From assembly GCF_000718305.1 (NCBI RefSeq), contig NZ_JOFQ01000001.1, positions 248,001 to 312,000 of the forward strand: a DNA stretch of 64,000 nt. Direction: 5' to 3'. This document shows positions 9,877-18,185 of this stretch, in pieces. A program made the translations under genes and the position numbers. The notes under the pieces were generated by a model. It had not been told where the DNA came from. It worked only from the letters and a program-made list of their open reading frames with translations, and did not search any database. This DNA is from Streptomyces niger (GTDB lineage: Bacteria; Actinomycetota; Actinomycetes; Streptomycetales; Streptomycetaceae). Numbering within the stretch: position 1 is the first letter of the stretch; each line of letters starts with the position of its first letter.

Positions 9877-9946
9877 TCTCGATTATGGTTTCATTACGCT
9901 CGGTTGAGCAGTCAGGATCGGCGGCGGCAAAGGGGCCGTGGCACAC

Positions 9947-11224
9947 ATGGTCGACGCACAAAGTGAAGCGAAGCGGCTGGGCGAAGTGATCCGCCGGGCG
10001 CGAGTGCTGAAGAAGCGCTCGCAAGCGGATGTCGCCAAAGCCCTTGGCTATCACCAGTCGAAAGTGAGCCGCCTGGAAGGCGGCCGGGGCACCGAGGACA
10101 CCCGATTGTTGCGTGAAGTCGCACAGGTACTCGGTATTCCGCTGGACAGTCTCGGCCTTGCTGCCTCCCCGGATGCAAGCACCGCCGACCCTGAGGCAGA
10201 GGACATGTACCGCCGCACCTTCCTCGCCGCGAGCATCGCTGCGCTCGCGACGCCCGACGTACCGGCCCCCGTCGCCCATGACGAACTGGTCCGTTCGCTT
10301 CTCCCCGGCCCGGGCAGGACGCCCACCAAGCCGGCACTGAAACTCGCCGAGCTCAAGGAACGGGTGAGCGCCGTCCGCCGGCTGTTCAGCACCTGCAGTT
10401 ACAAGGAACTGGAGGGCACGATCCCCGGCGTGATCGCCGATCTGCGGAACGCGGCCGACCACAATTCGGCCGAGATTCCGCACCTTTCCGGCCTCCTTGC
10501 CACGGCGTACCAGACCGCGGCGGGCCTGCTGCTCAAGCAGAGCGACCACGGGAACGCCTGGCTCGCGGTCGGCCGCGCGATGGCGGAGGCCGAGCGCTCG
10601 GGGGACCCGGTGGTACTCGCCTCCAGCGTCCGCGTCCAGGCCCACGTCCTGGTACGCGAGAAGCACGCCGCGCAGGCCGTGACGATCGTCCGGCACACCG
10701 CGGAGCAGCTCTGCGGGTCCTACGACCGGCGTTCGTCGCAGTATCTGGCCGCCGTCGGACTGATGTTGCTGCGCGGCGTCACCGCGGCCAGCAGCAGCGG
10801 CGACCGGGCGGCCACCCGCGAGTTGCTCGACGAGGCGCGCGAGGTCGCCCGGTACGTCTCCCACGACCGGCCGGACGCCTGGGCCAACTTCAGCCCCACC
10901 AACGTCGAGCTGCACACCGTCAGCGCGTCCGTCTCGCTCGGCGACGCGGGGCAGGCGCTGGAGGCCGCACGCCCCCTCATGCGCCGGAACATCCCCGTGC
11001 CGGAGCGTCGCGCGGGGCTGTGGGTGGACGTGGCCCGCGCATACAGCCAGCAGGGCAAGCTCGCCGACGCCTTCCAGGCGCTGCGGATCGCCGAGCGCTG
11101 CGCGTCCCAGGACATCCGCCGGCCCGCGGTACGCGAAATGGTCGCCGACATGGCCGCCCGCGACCGCCACCGCGCCCTCCCGGAGCTGCACCTCTTCAGC
11201 CGCCGCCTAGGAGCCCCGGCGTGA
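9947..11224 (+). CDS. XRE-family regulator with TPR-like C-terminal domain
   Basis: About 425 aa. The GTG at 9938 is in frame but sits almost on the AAAGGGG, so ATG 9947 is preferred. An N-terminal HTH (RLGEVIRRARVLKKRSQADVAKALGYHQSKVSRLEGG, residues about 8-45) is followed by about 330 residues of helical hairpins with A-rich TPR-like repeats (e.g. ASSVRVQAHVLVREKHAAQA). This is the Streptomyces layout in which the C-terminal part may sense a peptide or partner protein. Its TGA overlaps the GTG of the next gene, so the flavoprotein is made with it. Confidence 0.85.
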   Translation: MVDAQSEAKRLGEVIRRARVLKKRSQADVAKALGYHQSKVSRLEGGRGTEDTRLLREVAQVLGIPLDSLGLAASPDASTADPEAEDMYRRTFLAASIAALATPDVPAPVAHDELVRSLLPGPGRTPTKPALKLAELKERVSAVRRLFSTCSYKELEGTIPGVIADLRNAADHNSAEIPHLSGLLATAYQTAAGLLLKQSDHGNAWLAVGRAMAEAERSGDPVVLASSVRVQAHVLVREKHAAQAVTIVRHTAEQLCGSYDRRSSQYLAAVGLMLLRGVTAASSSGDRAATRELLDEAREVARYVSHDRPDAWANFSPTNVELHTVSASVSLGDAGQALEAARPLMRRNIPVPERRAGLWVDVARAYSQQGKLADAFQALRIAERCASQDIRRPAVREMVADMAARDRHRALPELHLFSRRLGAPA

Positions 11225-12291
11225 TCTGCCAGGACAGCCGCGCAAGCGGCACGGCGGAGACGAACGGGGGCGACGGCCGAGGCGAGGGCGACCTCGGGAG
11301 CCGTACGGCGGGCAAGGCCGTCCCCGGGGGTCGCGCGGCGGGCGAGGCCGGACCCGGGGGCCGTACGGAGAGCGAGGGCGGCCTCGGGGGCCGTACGGAG
11401 AGCGAGGGCGGGGCCGGGAGCCGTACGGAAAGCGAGGGCGGGGCCGGGAGCCGTACGGAAAGCGAGGGCGGGGCCGGCGACCGCGCGGGGGCGGAAGGCG
11501 GGCCCGGCGACCGAGCCGGGGCCGAGGACGGGGGCGAGCGCGGGGGTGTGTCACCGACGGTCGGTGGCAGTCGCCTGGCCGACGACTTGGCGCCGTCGAC
11601 CTCTTCGACCACGCCGGCCGTCCCTACGGTCACGCCGGCCGGCCCTGCGACCGTTCCGGCCTCCCCCACCATCACTCCGGCCGTCCCCGCGACCACGTCG
11701 GCCCTCCCCGCGATCACTCCGGCTCTTCCCGCGGCTCGTACCCCCGCCCCGGCCGCCGCGGGCCGGCGGCCGTTCCTGTACGTGGTCCTCTGTGCCGCGG
11801 GCATCGCCGACGACGTCAGCAAGCTGATCGCGACCGCGCAGCAGCGCACCTGGCGCGTCGGCGTCATCGCCACGCCGCGCGGCCGGGAGTGCGTCGATGC
11901 CGCCGCCATCGAGGCCCAGACCGGTTACCCCGTGCGGTCGGCATGGCGCATGCCGGGCGAGCCACGCCCGTTACCGCCCGCCGACGCGATCGCGGTCGCC
12001 CCCGCGACGTTCAACACGATCAACAAGTGGGCCCAGGGCATCGCCGACACCCTCGCCCTGGCCATCCTGTGCGAGGCCCACGGCATCGGCATCCCCATCG
12101 CGGCGCTGCCCTACCTGAACGCCGCGCAGGCCGCGCACCCCGCCTACGCGCAGAGCCTGGCCCGGCTGCGCCGCATGGGCGTCCTGCTGGGCGACTACGC
12201 CCCGCACCAGCCCCGCACGGGCGGCGGCCGCCGCAGCTTCCGCTGGGAGCAGGCCCTCGACCTGCTGGCGCCGGCTCTGGAACGGCTGTAG
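11221..12291 (+). CDS. Flavoprotein (PPC decarboxylase-like fold) with repetitive N-terminal region
   Basis: 356 aa, GTG 11221 overlapping the XRE stop by GTGA. Residues 1-175 are low complexity: decapeptides such as GRTESEGGAG repeated 4-6 times, then a Thr/Pro/Ala stretch. The C-terminal 180 residues form the flavoprotein domain: FLYVVLCAAGIADDVSKL, RVGVIATPRG, DAIAVAPATFNTINKWAQGI (FMN-binding loop with the N-x-x-x-K/W region) and IPIAALPYLN. It resembles the CoaC/EpiD family, but a decarboxylase role is not established for these short actinobacterial members. Leu codon 251 (11971-11973) is TTA, implying bldA dependence. Confidence 0.8.
   Translation: MICQDSRASGTAETNGGDGRGEGDLGSRTAGKAVPGGRAAGEAGPGGRTESEGGLGGRTESEGGAGSRTESEGGAGSRTESEGGAGDRAGAEGGPGDRAGAEDGGERGGVSPTVGGSRLADDLAPSTSSTTPAVPTVTPAGPATVPASPTITPAVPATTSALPAITPALPAARTPAPAAAGRRPFLYVVLCAAGIADDVSKLIATAQQRTWRVGVIATPRGRECVDAAAIEAQTGYPVRSAWRMPGEPRPLPPADAIAVAPATFNTINKWAQGIADTLALAILCEAHGIGIPIAALPYLNAAQAAHPAYAQSLARLRRMGVLLGDYAPHQPRTGGGRRSFRWEQALDLLAPALERL
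11365..11530. repeat. In-frame 30-bp repeats encoding decapeptides
   Basis: Four clear and two degenerate 30-bp units encode (G/S)RTESEGG(L/A)G within the flavoprotein N-terminus. Unit length is a multiple of three, so copy-number change would keep the frame. Confidence 0.8.
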
Positions 12292-12303
12292 CCGACGCCG
12301 GGG

Positions 12304-12323
12304 GGCCGGCCCCGAGGCCGGCC
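12304..12323 (+). terminator. GC hairpin after the flavoprotein gene
   Basis: GGCCGGCC (12304-12311) and GGCCGGCC (12316-12323) form an 8-bp stem with a 4-nt loop 13 nt past the stop. Confidence 0.5.
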
Positions 12324-12400
12324 ACCGGCGACAGCCACCCCTCGGGGCTACAAGGCCCGGACGGAGAACTGCGCAAGACCCGACGTTCGGCGAGACCGGC

Positions 12401-12530
12401 GCCGGTGGCTGCCCCGGCCGGTCAAGTCGGAGCGGCGCTGCGCCGGTGGCTGCCCCGGCCGGTCAAGTCGAAGCGGCGCTACGCCGGTGGCTGCCCCGGC
12501 CGGTCAAGTCGAAGCGGCGCTACGCCGGTC
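12401..12530. repeat. Three tandem 41-bp repeats
   Basis: Near-identical 41-bp units start at 12401, 12442 and 12483, with a truncated fourth at 12524. Each contains CCGGCCGG. The 711-bp gap 12292-13002 holds these, the hairpin at 12304 and nothing else I can support; a GC-rich frame ending at 12751 has no convincing start. Confidence 0.85.
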
Positions 12531-13002
12531 CAAGTTACTTGCGGTACGCCCTGCCGCGGGCGGGCGGCCGTCGCAGCTCCCGCCCCCCCTGCGCGGCCTT
12601 CGCCGCATCCGGGCCCCGCCACCCCGCCCCGCGCGGGACCGGGCCGATCGCCTGCCGGACACTTCGGGGCGCTACGCTGCCCTACGACCGGCGCAAGATC
12701 GCGCCGCAGCCCGCCCACGAGCCACCCGAAGAACAGCTGTGCCATCAGTGACCCGCACGTGCGTCTGCACGATCCGCGCTCCGCGTCCCATGTCGCGCTC
12801 GCGTCCCGTGCCACGCACCGAGGTCACCTGATACGACATCAGCCCCGCCAGCAAAGGGCCAGCCTGAGGACGACCACCACGACCCACTTCCCCGAACCGG
12901 CACGCTCAGCGGCCGCACGGACGACGGCCGCACCCCGACTTCACCGCCGACCTGCACGTTTGCCGGTCACGGCACGATCACCTTCCGGATGGCGTACTAC
13001 CC

Positions 13003-13875
13003 ATGTCTTGGTTTGAATCATTCATCCTTGGGCTTGTCCAAGGTCTGACCGAATTCCTTCCGATCTCCTCCAGTGCGCACCTGCGCCTGACCGCGGCCTT
13101 CGCCGGCTGGCACGACCCCGGCGCCGCGTTCACCGCGATCACCCAGATCGGTACCGAGACGGCCGTACTGATCTACTTCCGGAAGGACATCGTCCGCATC
13201 ATCTCGGCCTGGGCCCGCTCGCTGGGCAACAAGGCGATGCGCCAGGACCACGACGCCCAGATGGGCTGGCTGGTAATCATCGGCTCCATCCCGATCGGCG
13301 TGCTCGGCGTCACCCTCAAGGACGCGATCGAGGGCCCGTTCCGTGACCTCCGCCTGATCGCCACCACCCTCATCGTGCTGGGCATCGTCCTCGGCGTCGC
13401 CGACCGACTGGCCGCGCGCGACGAGACCGGCGGCCGGCACCGCGCCGCCAAGCAGCGCAAGACGCTCACCGACCTCGGCGTCAAGGACGGCCTGCTCTTC
13501 GGGGTCTGCCAGGCGATGGCCCTGATCCCCGGCGTCTCGCGCTCGGGCGCCACGATCAGCGGCGGTCTGCTCATGGGGTACACACGCGAATCCGCCGCCC
13601 GGTACTCCTTCCTGCTCGCCATCCCCGCCGTACTGGCCTCCGGCGTCTACGAGCTCAAGGACGCAGGCGGGGGCCACGTCGCCTGGCCCCCGACCATCTT
13701 CGCCACGATCATCGCCTTCGTCGTCGGCTACGCGGTCATCGCCTGGTTCATGAAGTTCATCACCACCAAGTCCTTCATGCCCTTCGTCATCTACCGCGTC
13801 CTGCTCGGCATCGCACTGTTCGCCCTGATCGCGGCCGGCGTGCTCAGCCCCCACGCGGGCGAATCAGCGGGCTGA
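13003..13875 (+). CDS. uppP: Undecaprenyl-diphosphatase
   Basis: 290 aa, the usual length for the BacA/UppP family. It dephosphorylates undecaprenyl diphosphate to recycle the lipid carrier of peptidoglycan precursors, and overexpression confers bacitracin resistance. Catalytic motifs are intact: the Q-x-x-x-E box in VQGLTEFLPISSSAHL (Q13/E17) and PGVSRSGATISGG with the essential Ser-Arg. About eight membrane segments. ATG 13003 has no Shine-Dalgarno, so the transcript may be leaderless. It is monocistronic, bounded downstream by a strong hairpin. Confidence 0.95.
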   Translation: MSWFESFILGLVQGLTEFLPISSSAHLRLTAAFAGWHDPGAAFTAITQIGTETAVLIYFRKDIVRIISAWARSLGNKAMRQDHDAQMGWLVIIGSIPIGVLGVTLKDAIEGPFRDLRLIATTLIVLGIVLGVADRLAARDETGGRHRAAKQRKTLTDLGVKDGLLFGVCQAMALIPGVSRSGATISGGLLMGYTRESAARYSFLLAIPAVLASGVYELKDAGGGHVAWPPTIFATIIAFVVGYAVIAWFMKFITTKSFMPFVIYRVLLGIALFALIAAGVLSPHAGESAG

Positions 13876-13910
13876 GGCCCGTCCCGACCCCAGGCTCCCG
13901 ACCCTGGGCA

Positions 13911-13943
13911 GGCGGCCGGAATACCGCTCCGCTTCCGGCCGCC
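13911..13943. terminator. Bidirectional hairpin terminator
   Basis: GGCGGCCGGAA (13911-13921) pairs with TTCCGGCCGCC (13933-13943): a perfect 11-bp stem with an 11-nt loop, between uppP (+) and the converging mini-gene (-). Confidence 0.75.
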
Positions 13944-13950
13944 CCACGGC

Positions 13951-14102
13951 TCACCTCTTCAGGTACGCCGACATCGCCATGAACGCGGCGGTGGCGATGG
14001 TCAGAGCCGGGATGAGCGCCGGGTGTGCCACGGCGATCATTCCGGCGACGGTCGCGACCACGAGGGCCAGGCGAGGGCGAGGTTGCCGCGGTCGTCGGAC
14101 AC
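13951..14102 (-). pseudogene. Frameshifted small membrane-protein gene
   Basis: A perfect AGGAGG precedes GTG 14102, which opens VSDDRGNLALAWP... and hits a stop after about 20 codons. The next frame continues with ALVVATVAGMIAVAHPALIP and a hydrophobic tail ending MSAYLKR at 13951. A single missing C in the run around 14068-14075 explains the break; restoring it gives a protein of about 50 aa with a hydrophobic segment. It may be a natural frameshift, a recoding site or a sequence error. The remainder up to 14340 is non-coding. Confidence 0.55.
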
Positions 14103-14328
14103 GTTGCCTCCTGCTCGGGAGAGACTCCCGCCGTCCCGACCGGAGCCGGGAGGCGCTGGTAATGTCCCGGCGGCAGCAGGCCGACAGCCGGCACCGTCCC
14201 GGCGGGTAGACAGCCCCCTTCGAGCGAGGCGACAGATCTCGTTCGCCGGCCCCGCCGGAGCACATATCGACATCGCCCACTAAGAGAACTTTCATCATCT
14301 GATCAGGCCAACTACAGGTTTCCGCGCC

Positions 14329-14334
14329 TAGCAT
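14329..14334 (+). promoter_or_regulatory. -10 element for a leaderless mini-gene
   Basis: TAGCAT lies 6 nt before ATG 14341, with no Shine-Dalgarno. The paralogous gene at 16272 has TAACAT 7 nt before its ATG. Confidence 0.45.
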
Positions 14335-14340
14335 CGACGC

Positions 14341-14604
14341 ATGGCCACCGACCCCGCCGCCCAGGCGAATGAGGCGATCCGCGCCTTCATGCGCCGACGC
14401 GAGGGCCGGCCGCTGTGGCCGGATGAGCGAGCGGAGTACGAGAAGTTGCTGGAGGCGTGGGTCATCGCCATCCGCGACATCGCCGCCGCCGAGACGGCCC
14501 AGAGGCACCCCGACGACACCTCGTCGCCCCGCACGGCCGTGCCCCCCGCCCCGGGCCCGATGGAGCCGGCGTGCTCCCGAGGCAGCGCAGGCGCGCACCC
14601 GTAG
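14341..14604 (+). CDS. Small acidic protein, paralogue of the 16272-16466 gene
   Basis: 87 aa, unknown function. Residues 7-50 form an amphipathic two-helix unit (AANEAIRAFM-type start, then DERAEYEKLLEAWVIAIRD) that aligns along its length with the 64-aa protein encoded at 16272. Shared features are A-x-A-N-x-x-I-R-x-F at the start, W-x-x-x-x-R-A-E-Y in the middle and L-L-x-A-W at the end. The C-terminal 35 residues are Pro/Ser/Thr-rich. No signal or TM. It is probably an actinobacterial orphan family; a DNA- or protein-binding role is only a guess. Confidence 0.65.
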   Translation: MATDPAAQANEAIRAFMRRREGRPLWPDERAEYEKLLEAWVIAIRDIAAAETAQRHPDDTSSPRTAVPPAPGPMEPACSRGSAGAHP

Positions 14605-14750
14605 CTCACCGTGGAGCAGCACTCGCCATCGCCCCACAACAGTCACCGTCGACCAGCACTCACCGTGGAGCAGTACTCACCGGCATGTGCCCGTGTCGGC
14701 GTCACGGGGCAAGCTTGTGAGCGACACCGTCACTCCTCGGGAGGGACCCG

Positions 14751-15158
14751 ATGACCGAGCTCACGGACCGGCCGCCCATCGCCGCGGCGGTGGTCGTACG
14801 CAATGATCGTGTCCTGCTGATCCGCTGTCACAGCGCCCAAGGCCCGCTGGCCTGGCAGTTCCCGGCCGGCAAGATCGGGGCGGGTGAGACACCGGAGTCG
14901 GCGGCGGTGCGGGAGACCCTGGAGGAGACCGGTCTGCGCTCGCGGGCGGTGAGAGTGCTGGGCAGGCGGTTCCACCCTGAAACCGGCCGGCTGCTGTCGT
15001 ACGTCGCGTGCACCGCGGTCGCGGGCGAGGCACACGTCGCGGAGCCGGACGAGCTGTCAGCCGTGGCCTGGGTCGCCCACGCGGACATTCCGCGGTATGT
15101 GCCGCAGGGCCTGTTCGTGCCGGTACAGCAGTACCTCGACGGCGCCCTCGTCCATTGA
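14751..15158 (+). CDS. Nudix hydrolase
   Basis: 135 aa, ATG 14751 with GGAGG 8 nt upstream. The complete Nudix box G-x5-E-x7-R-E-U-x-E-E-x-G-U is present (GAGETPESAAVRETLEETGL, residues about 44-63), on a MutT-like fold beginning AAAVVVRNDRVLLIRC. It hydrolyses a nucleoside diphosphate linked to another moiety; candidates include oxidised nucleotides or NDP-sugars. It stands alone with its own downstream hairpin. Confidence 0.9.
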   Translation: MTELTDRPPIAAAVVVRNDRVLLIRCHSAQGPLAWQFPAGKIGAGETPESAAVRETLEETGLRSRAVRVLGRRFHPETGRLLSYVACTAVAGEAHVAEPDELSAVAWVAHADIPRYVPQGLFVPVQQYLDGALVH

Positions 15159-15234
15159 GACCTCCCCCTTCTTCCCCGTACCGCGCCGACTCCGCCCTGG
15201 TCGATCCGGGCGCTTCCCGCCGGCCGTTCCCGGT

Positions 15235-15268
15235 GGTCCCGCTCCCCGCGCTGTCAGGGAGCGGGACC
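15235..15268 (+). terminator. Hairpin after the Nudix gene
   Basis: GGTCCCGCTCCC (15235-15246) pairs with GGGAGCGGGACC (15257-15268), a 12-bp stem with a 10-nt loop. Nothing else is supported in 15159-15614. Confidence 0.7.
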
Positions 15269-15614
15269 GGTCCGAGTAGCGCCAGCAGCTCGGATAGGAA
15301 CATTGCTCACCGTAGCGGGAGCCACTGACAACCGCCGTCGCCCCGACGACGACACTCCGCCCCCGGACGGCCGAGCCACCACCCTCACCTGCGCTTACGC
15401 CTCCTCCACCCCCGACGCTTCGCCCGTTCGAGTGAACCCGTCGAGCGCCCACCGTCCTTGACGACTCCACCCCGCTCAGGAACCGTGACCATCCATCCGT
15501 GACCATCCATTCGGAGCGATCTCCCGGGCCGGCACCGCGCCCGGGGGCGACCGTCCGGACCGGTATCCAGGAGTGCGTGACCGTGACCCTCCTGGCCGAT
15601 CACCAAGGAGCGCC

Positions 15615-16196
15615 GTGGGCGAGAACAAGGACCGCATGCTGGCCGGTGACTGGTACATCGCGGACGATCCGGAGCTCATGGCGGACACCGAGCGCCGCAT
15701 CGAACTGTGTGCCGCCTTCAATGCTGCCGGTGGTCACACGCCCGGCACGTACGACGCCGACCGGCGCGACGCGCTGCTGCAGAAGCTCCTCGGCTCGGTC
15801 GGTGCCGACGTACGGATCCGCCCGCCCTTCCACTGCGACTACGGGTACCTCATCAGCATCGGCTCCGGTACGTTCATCAACTTCGGGGCCGTCTTCCTCG
15901 ATGCCGCGCCCATCACCATCGGTGAACACGTCCAGATCGGCCCCAACGTCCAGCTGCTCACCCCCAGCCATGAACTCGACGCGGAGCGACGCCGGGCCGG
16001 TTGGGAGAAGGGCGTGCCGGTGACCATCGGCGACAACGTCTGGCTCGGCGGCGGAGTGATCGTCTGCCCCGGCGTGACCATCGGCGAGAACACCGTGGTG
16101 GGCGCCGGCTCGGTCGTCACCAAGGACCTCCCGGCGAACGTCCTGGCCGTCGGCAACCCGGCCCGCGTCGTGCGCGAGTTGGAGGGCACCCCCTGA
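15615..16196 (+). CDS. Sugar O-acetyltransferase (maltose/galactoside acetyltransferase family)
   Basis: 193 aa. GTG 15615 follows AAGGAG; the frame extends upstream but homology begins at KDRMLAGDWYIADDPEL. The N-terminal Mac domain is followed by left-handed beta-helix hexapeptide repeats (IGSGTFINFGAVFLDAAPIT, VTIGDNVWLGGGVIVCPGVT). The catalytic His is in TPSHELD and the C-terminal cap is NPARVVREL. It transfers acetyl from acetyl-CoA to a sugar hydroxyl in the cytoplasm, a presumed detoxification reaction. No sugar operon is adjacent. Confidence 0.9.
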   Translation: MGENKDRMLAGDWYIADDPELMADTERRIELCAAFNAAGGHTPGTYDADRRDALLQKLLGSVGADVRIRPPFHCDYGYLISIGSGTFINFGAVFLDAAPITIGEHVQIGPNVQLLTPSHELDAERRRAGWEKGVPVTIGDNVWLGGGVIVCPGVTIGENTVVGAGSVVTKDLPANVLAVGNPARVVRELEGTP

Positions 16197-16271
16197 CAGC
16201 TTTCCGTGCGTGGTTGCTCCCCATCGATAACTCACGGTCGATTGTCAGTCCCTCCCCCTAACATGTGTCTC

Positions 16272-16466
16272 ATGTCCGCAACCCCCGCAACTGAGCCTCT
16301 TACGGGTCAAGTCCGCCCTTCTGCCGCCGAAGCGAACGACTCCATACGGCAGTTCGTCCGGGCTCGGCGCGGTTGCGCCTGGACGGCGGAGGACCGCGCG
16401 GAGTACACCCGTCTCCTCACGGCCTGGACGTCGGCCATGCGGAACGAGATCGTCACAGCGGCCTGA
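16272..16466 (+). CDS. Small protein, paralogue of the 14341-14604 gene
   Basis: 64 aa from ATG 16272 (an in-frame ATG at 16263 is also possible). It shares the A-x-A-N-x-x-I-R-x-F and W-x-x-x-x-R-A-E-Y-x-x-L-L-x-A-W pattern of the neighbour 1.7 kb upstream but lacks its Pro-rich tail. TAACAT ends 7 nt before the ATG and there is no Shine-Dalgarno, so it is probably leaderless. Function unknown. Confidence 0.65.
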   Translation: MSATPATEPLTGQVRPSAAEANDSIRQFVRARRGCAWTAEDRAEYTRLLTAWTSAMRNEIVTAA

Positions 16467-16534
16467 GCGAGGAAGCGGCCCCCCGCCGCTCGCCGTGCCG
16501 CGCGCCCGGCGACGCTTCGGGGCAGACTGGCCTC

Positions 16535-16753
16535 ATGTGCCGCAGTATCAAGACCCTCCGCCCACCGACCACCCCTGATGTGACAGAGGAGGACATGCAC
16601 GCGGCGGCCTTGCAGTACGTGCGCAAGGTTTCCGGGTTCCGCGCGCCCGCCGCGCACAACCGCGAGGTCTTCGACCAGGCCGTCGACGCCATCACCGCCG
16701 CGACCCGCGATCTGCTGGCCGGCCTCCACGTACGAGGCAGCAGCACCCCCTGA
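16535..16753 (+). CDS. DUF2277 family protein
   Basis: 72 aa, ATG 16535. It matches the short, highly conserved DUF2277 family almost end to end: MCRSIKTLRPP at the N-terminus, EEDMHAAALQYVRKVSGF and RAPAAHNREVFDQAVDAI. The invariant Cys at position 2 and the R-K-V-S-G-F-R-x-P core are retained. Function unknown. Cytoplasmic, converging on the phosphodiesterase gene with only 54 bp between stops. Confidence 0.85.
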   Translation: MCRSIKTLRPPTTPDVTEEDMHAAALQYVRKVSGFRAPAAHNREVFDQAVDAITAATRDLLAGLHVRGSSTP

Positions 16754-16807
16754 CCCGCCGCCGCTCCTCGCGCCCTGCTCCTCACGCGGCTGCCCCCTCG
16801 CCCCTCC

Positions 16808-17731
16808 CTACCACTCCAGCAGGGCCTGCACCGGCAGGTGATCACTGGGGTACTGCCCGCCCTGTGCGAAGACATTGATCTCGGCCCGCAGCGTGCGCAC
16901 GGACGGCGAGGTGAGCAGCCAGTCCACGCGGTCACCGTCCGGCACGAGCGGCCGGTAGCCGTGGAAGGTGGCGTACTGCGCGCTGCGCGCCTCGGCGACG
17001 TCCCAGGAATCCACGAGCGAGCCACCGCGCAGCATCGTCTCGTACACCGGGTTCTTGTGCGCCGCGACGTTGAAGTCACCGGTCACGACCCGTGGCAGCG
17101 CCGCGTCCATGGCACGCAATCGCTCGGTGATGAGCGCGGCGGACCGTTCACGCGAGCCCTGGTGCGCATGGTCGAGGTGGGTGTTGAGGGCGTAGAACTC
17201 TCCGCCGCGCGCCAGGTCGCGGAAGCGCACCCAGGTGACCATGCGAATGACGGTGTTGCCCCAGGTTGCCGAGCCGATCAGGTACGGCGTATCGGACAGC
17301 CAGAAATGGTCGTACTCGACAGGCCGAAGTCGTCGCGTGTCGTAAAAGATCGCCGCGAACTCATCACGACTGCCACCGGCCCGCCCGGTCCCCAGCCAGG
17401 CGTACCGCACTCCAAGATCGTTTGCGATGTCCCGCAACTGCCCGTAGAGCCCCTCCTGCGTACCCAGCAGATGCGGCGCCTCCCGCCGCAGCAGCTCGCG
17501 CATGACCGGACGCCGCTGGGCCCAGGAGTTCGGCCGCTCGTCCGAGGCGTACCGCAGATTGAACGTCATCGTCCGCAACCGCCGACCGGCCCGCCCCTGC
17601 TCTCCCACCCCCGTACCGGTGGCCATGGCAGCAGCCTGGGCAGTGCCCCCGCCCGCCATCGGCACGGTAGCGGCAACGGCCACGCCCGCCACTCGCAACG
17701 CCAGCCGCCGGCTGATCCGGCCGCCACCCAC
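16808..17731 (-). CDS. Tat-exported endonuclease/exonuclease/phosphatase family protein
   Basis: 307 aa from GTG 17731, where GGAGG lies 11 nt upstream and a normal Tat signal follows (GRISRRLALRVAGVAVAA, then AQA-A). The frame is open to GTG 17920, but that extra stretch is Ala/Gly-repetitive with much weaker GC at third positions, so it is left out. GTG 17869, with GGGAG, is an alternative start. The EEP core has all its motifs: TFNLRYAS (Asn), GTQEGL (Glu), NTHLDHA, VTGDFN and SDHLPV (Asp-His). It is likely a secreted metal-dependent phosphodiesterase acting on DNA, phospholipid head groups or sugar phosphates. Confidence 0.82.
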   Translation of the reverse strand: MGGGRISRRLALRVAGVAVAATVPMAGGGTAQAAAMATGTGVGEQGRAGRRLRTMTFNLRYASDERPNSWAQRRPVMRELLRREAPHLLGTQEGLYGQLRDIANDLGVRYAWLGTGRAGGSRDEFAAIFYDTRRLRPVEYDHFWLSDTPYLIGSATWGNTVIRMVTWVRFRDLARGGEFYALNTHLDHAHQGSRERSAALITERLRAMDAALPRVVTGDFNVAAHKNPVYETMLRGGSLVDSWDVAEARSAQYATFHGYRPLVPDGDRVDWLLTSPSVRTLRAEINVFAQGGQYPSDHLPVQALLEW

Positions 17732-17920
17732 CTGCTCACTCACCTCCGCACGCGCATCGGCAGCCCTGTCCGCACACGTATCGGCACCCCTCCCCGCAGA
17801 CGCACCGGCTTCCCTCCCCGCAGACGCATCAGCGAGTGCATCCGTCCGTACGGCTTCCGCAACAGCCACGTCGTCTCCCGACAGCCACGTGTCTCCCCCC
17901 GCACGCATCCTGCGAGGCAC

Positions 17921-17967
17921 AGAGAGTGCGCTCAGAGAGTGCGCTCAGAGAGTGCGCTCAGAGAGTG
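17921..17967. repeat. 13-bp tandem repeats, 3.6 copies
   Basis: AGAGAGTGCGCTC at 17921, 17934, 17947 and a partial unit at 17960. A 10-bp CGCCCCACTA-like repeat also lies at about 18121-18160. No gene is supported in 17732-18185. Confidence 0.85.
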
Positions 17968-18185
17968 TCAGCCCACTCCCCCACACAGAAGTGACCACCA
18001 CGCTGCCCCCACCGAAACACGCCATGACGCCCCTGCCCGCTCAGCCCAACTCGGCGCCCCCTGCCCGCTGCGCAGCCCCCCACCTCCCGCACATCGGCCG
18101 TTACCGTGCCGCCCGTTCACCACGCCCCACCACGCCCCACTACGCCCCACTACGCCCCAGCAACCTTCACCGCGCTCCGGCACAC

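Noticed and set aside
12401..12530. Possible CRISPR array
   Set aside because: The 41-bp units are contiguous tandem copies without variable spacers and there are no cas genes.
12446..12751. Small frame ending in a polar peptide after the 41-bp repeats
   Set aside because: Most of it is translation of the repeat and no credible start codon precedes the plausible-looking tail.
17732..17920. N-terminal 63 codons extending the exported phosphodiesterase
   Set aside because: Repetitive, weak third-position GC, and it would put an overlong region before the twin-arginine motif; start moved to 17731, though 17869 remains possible.
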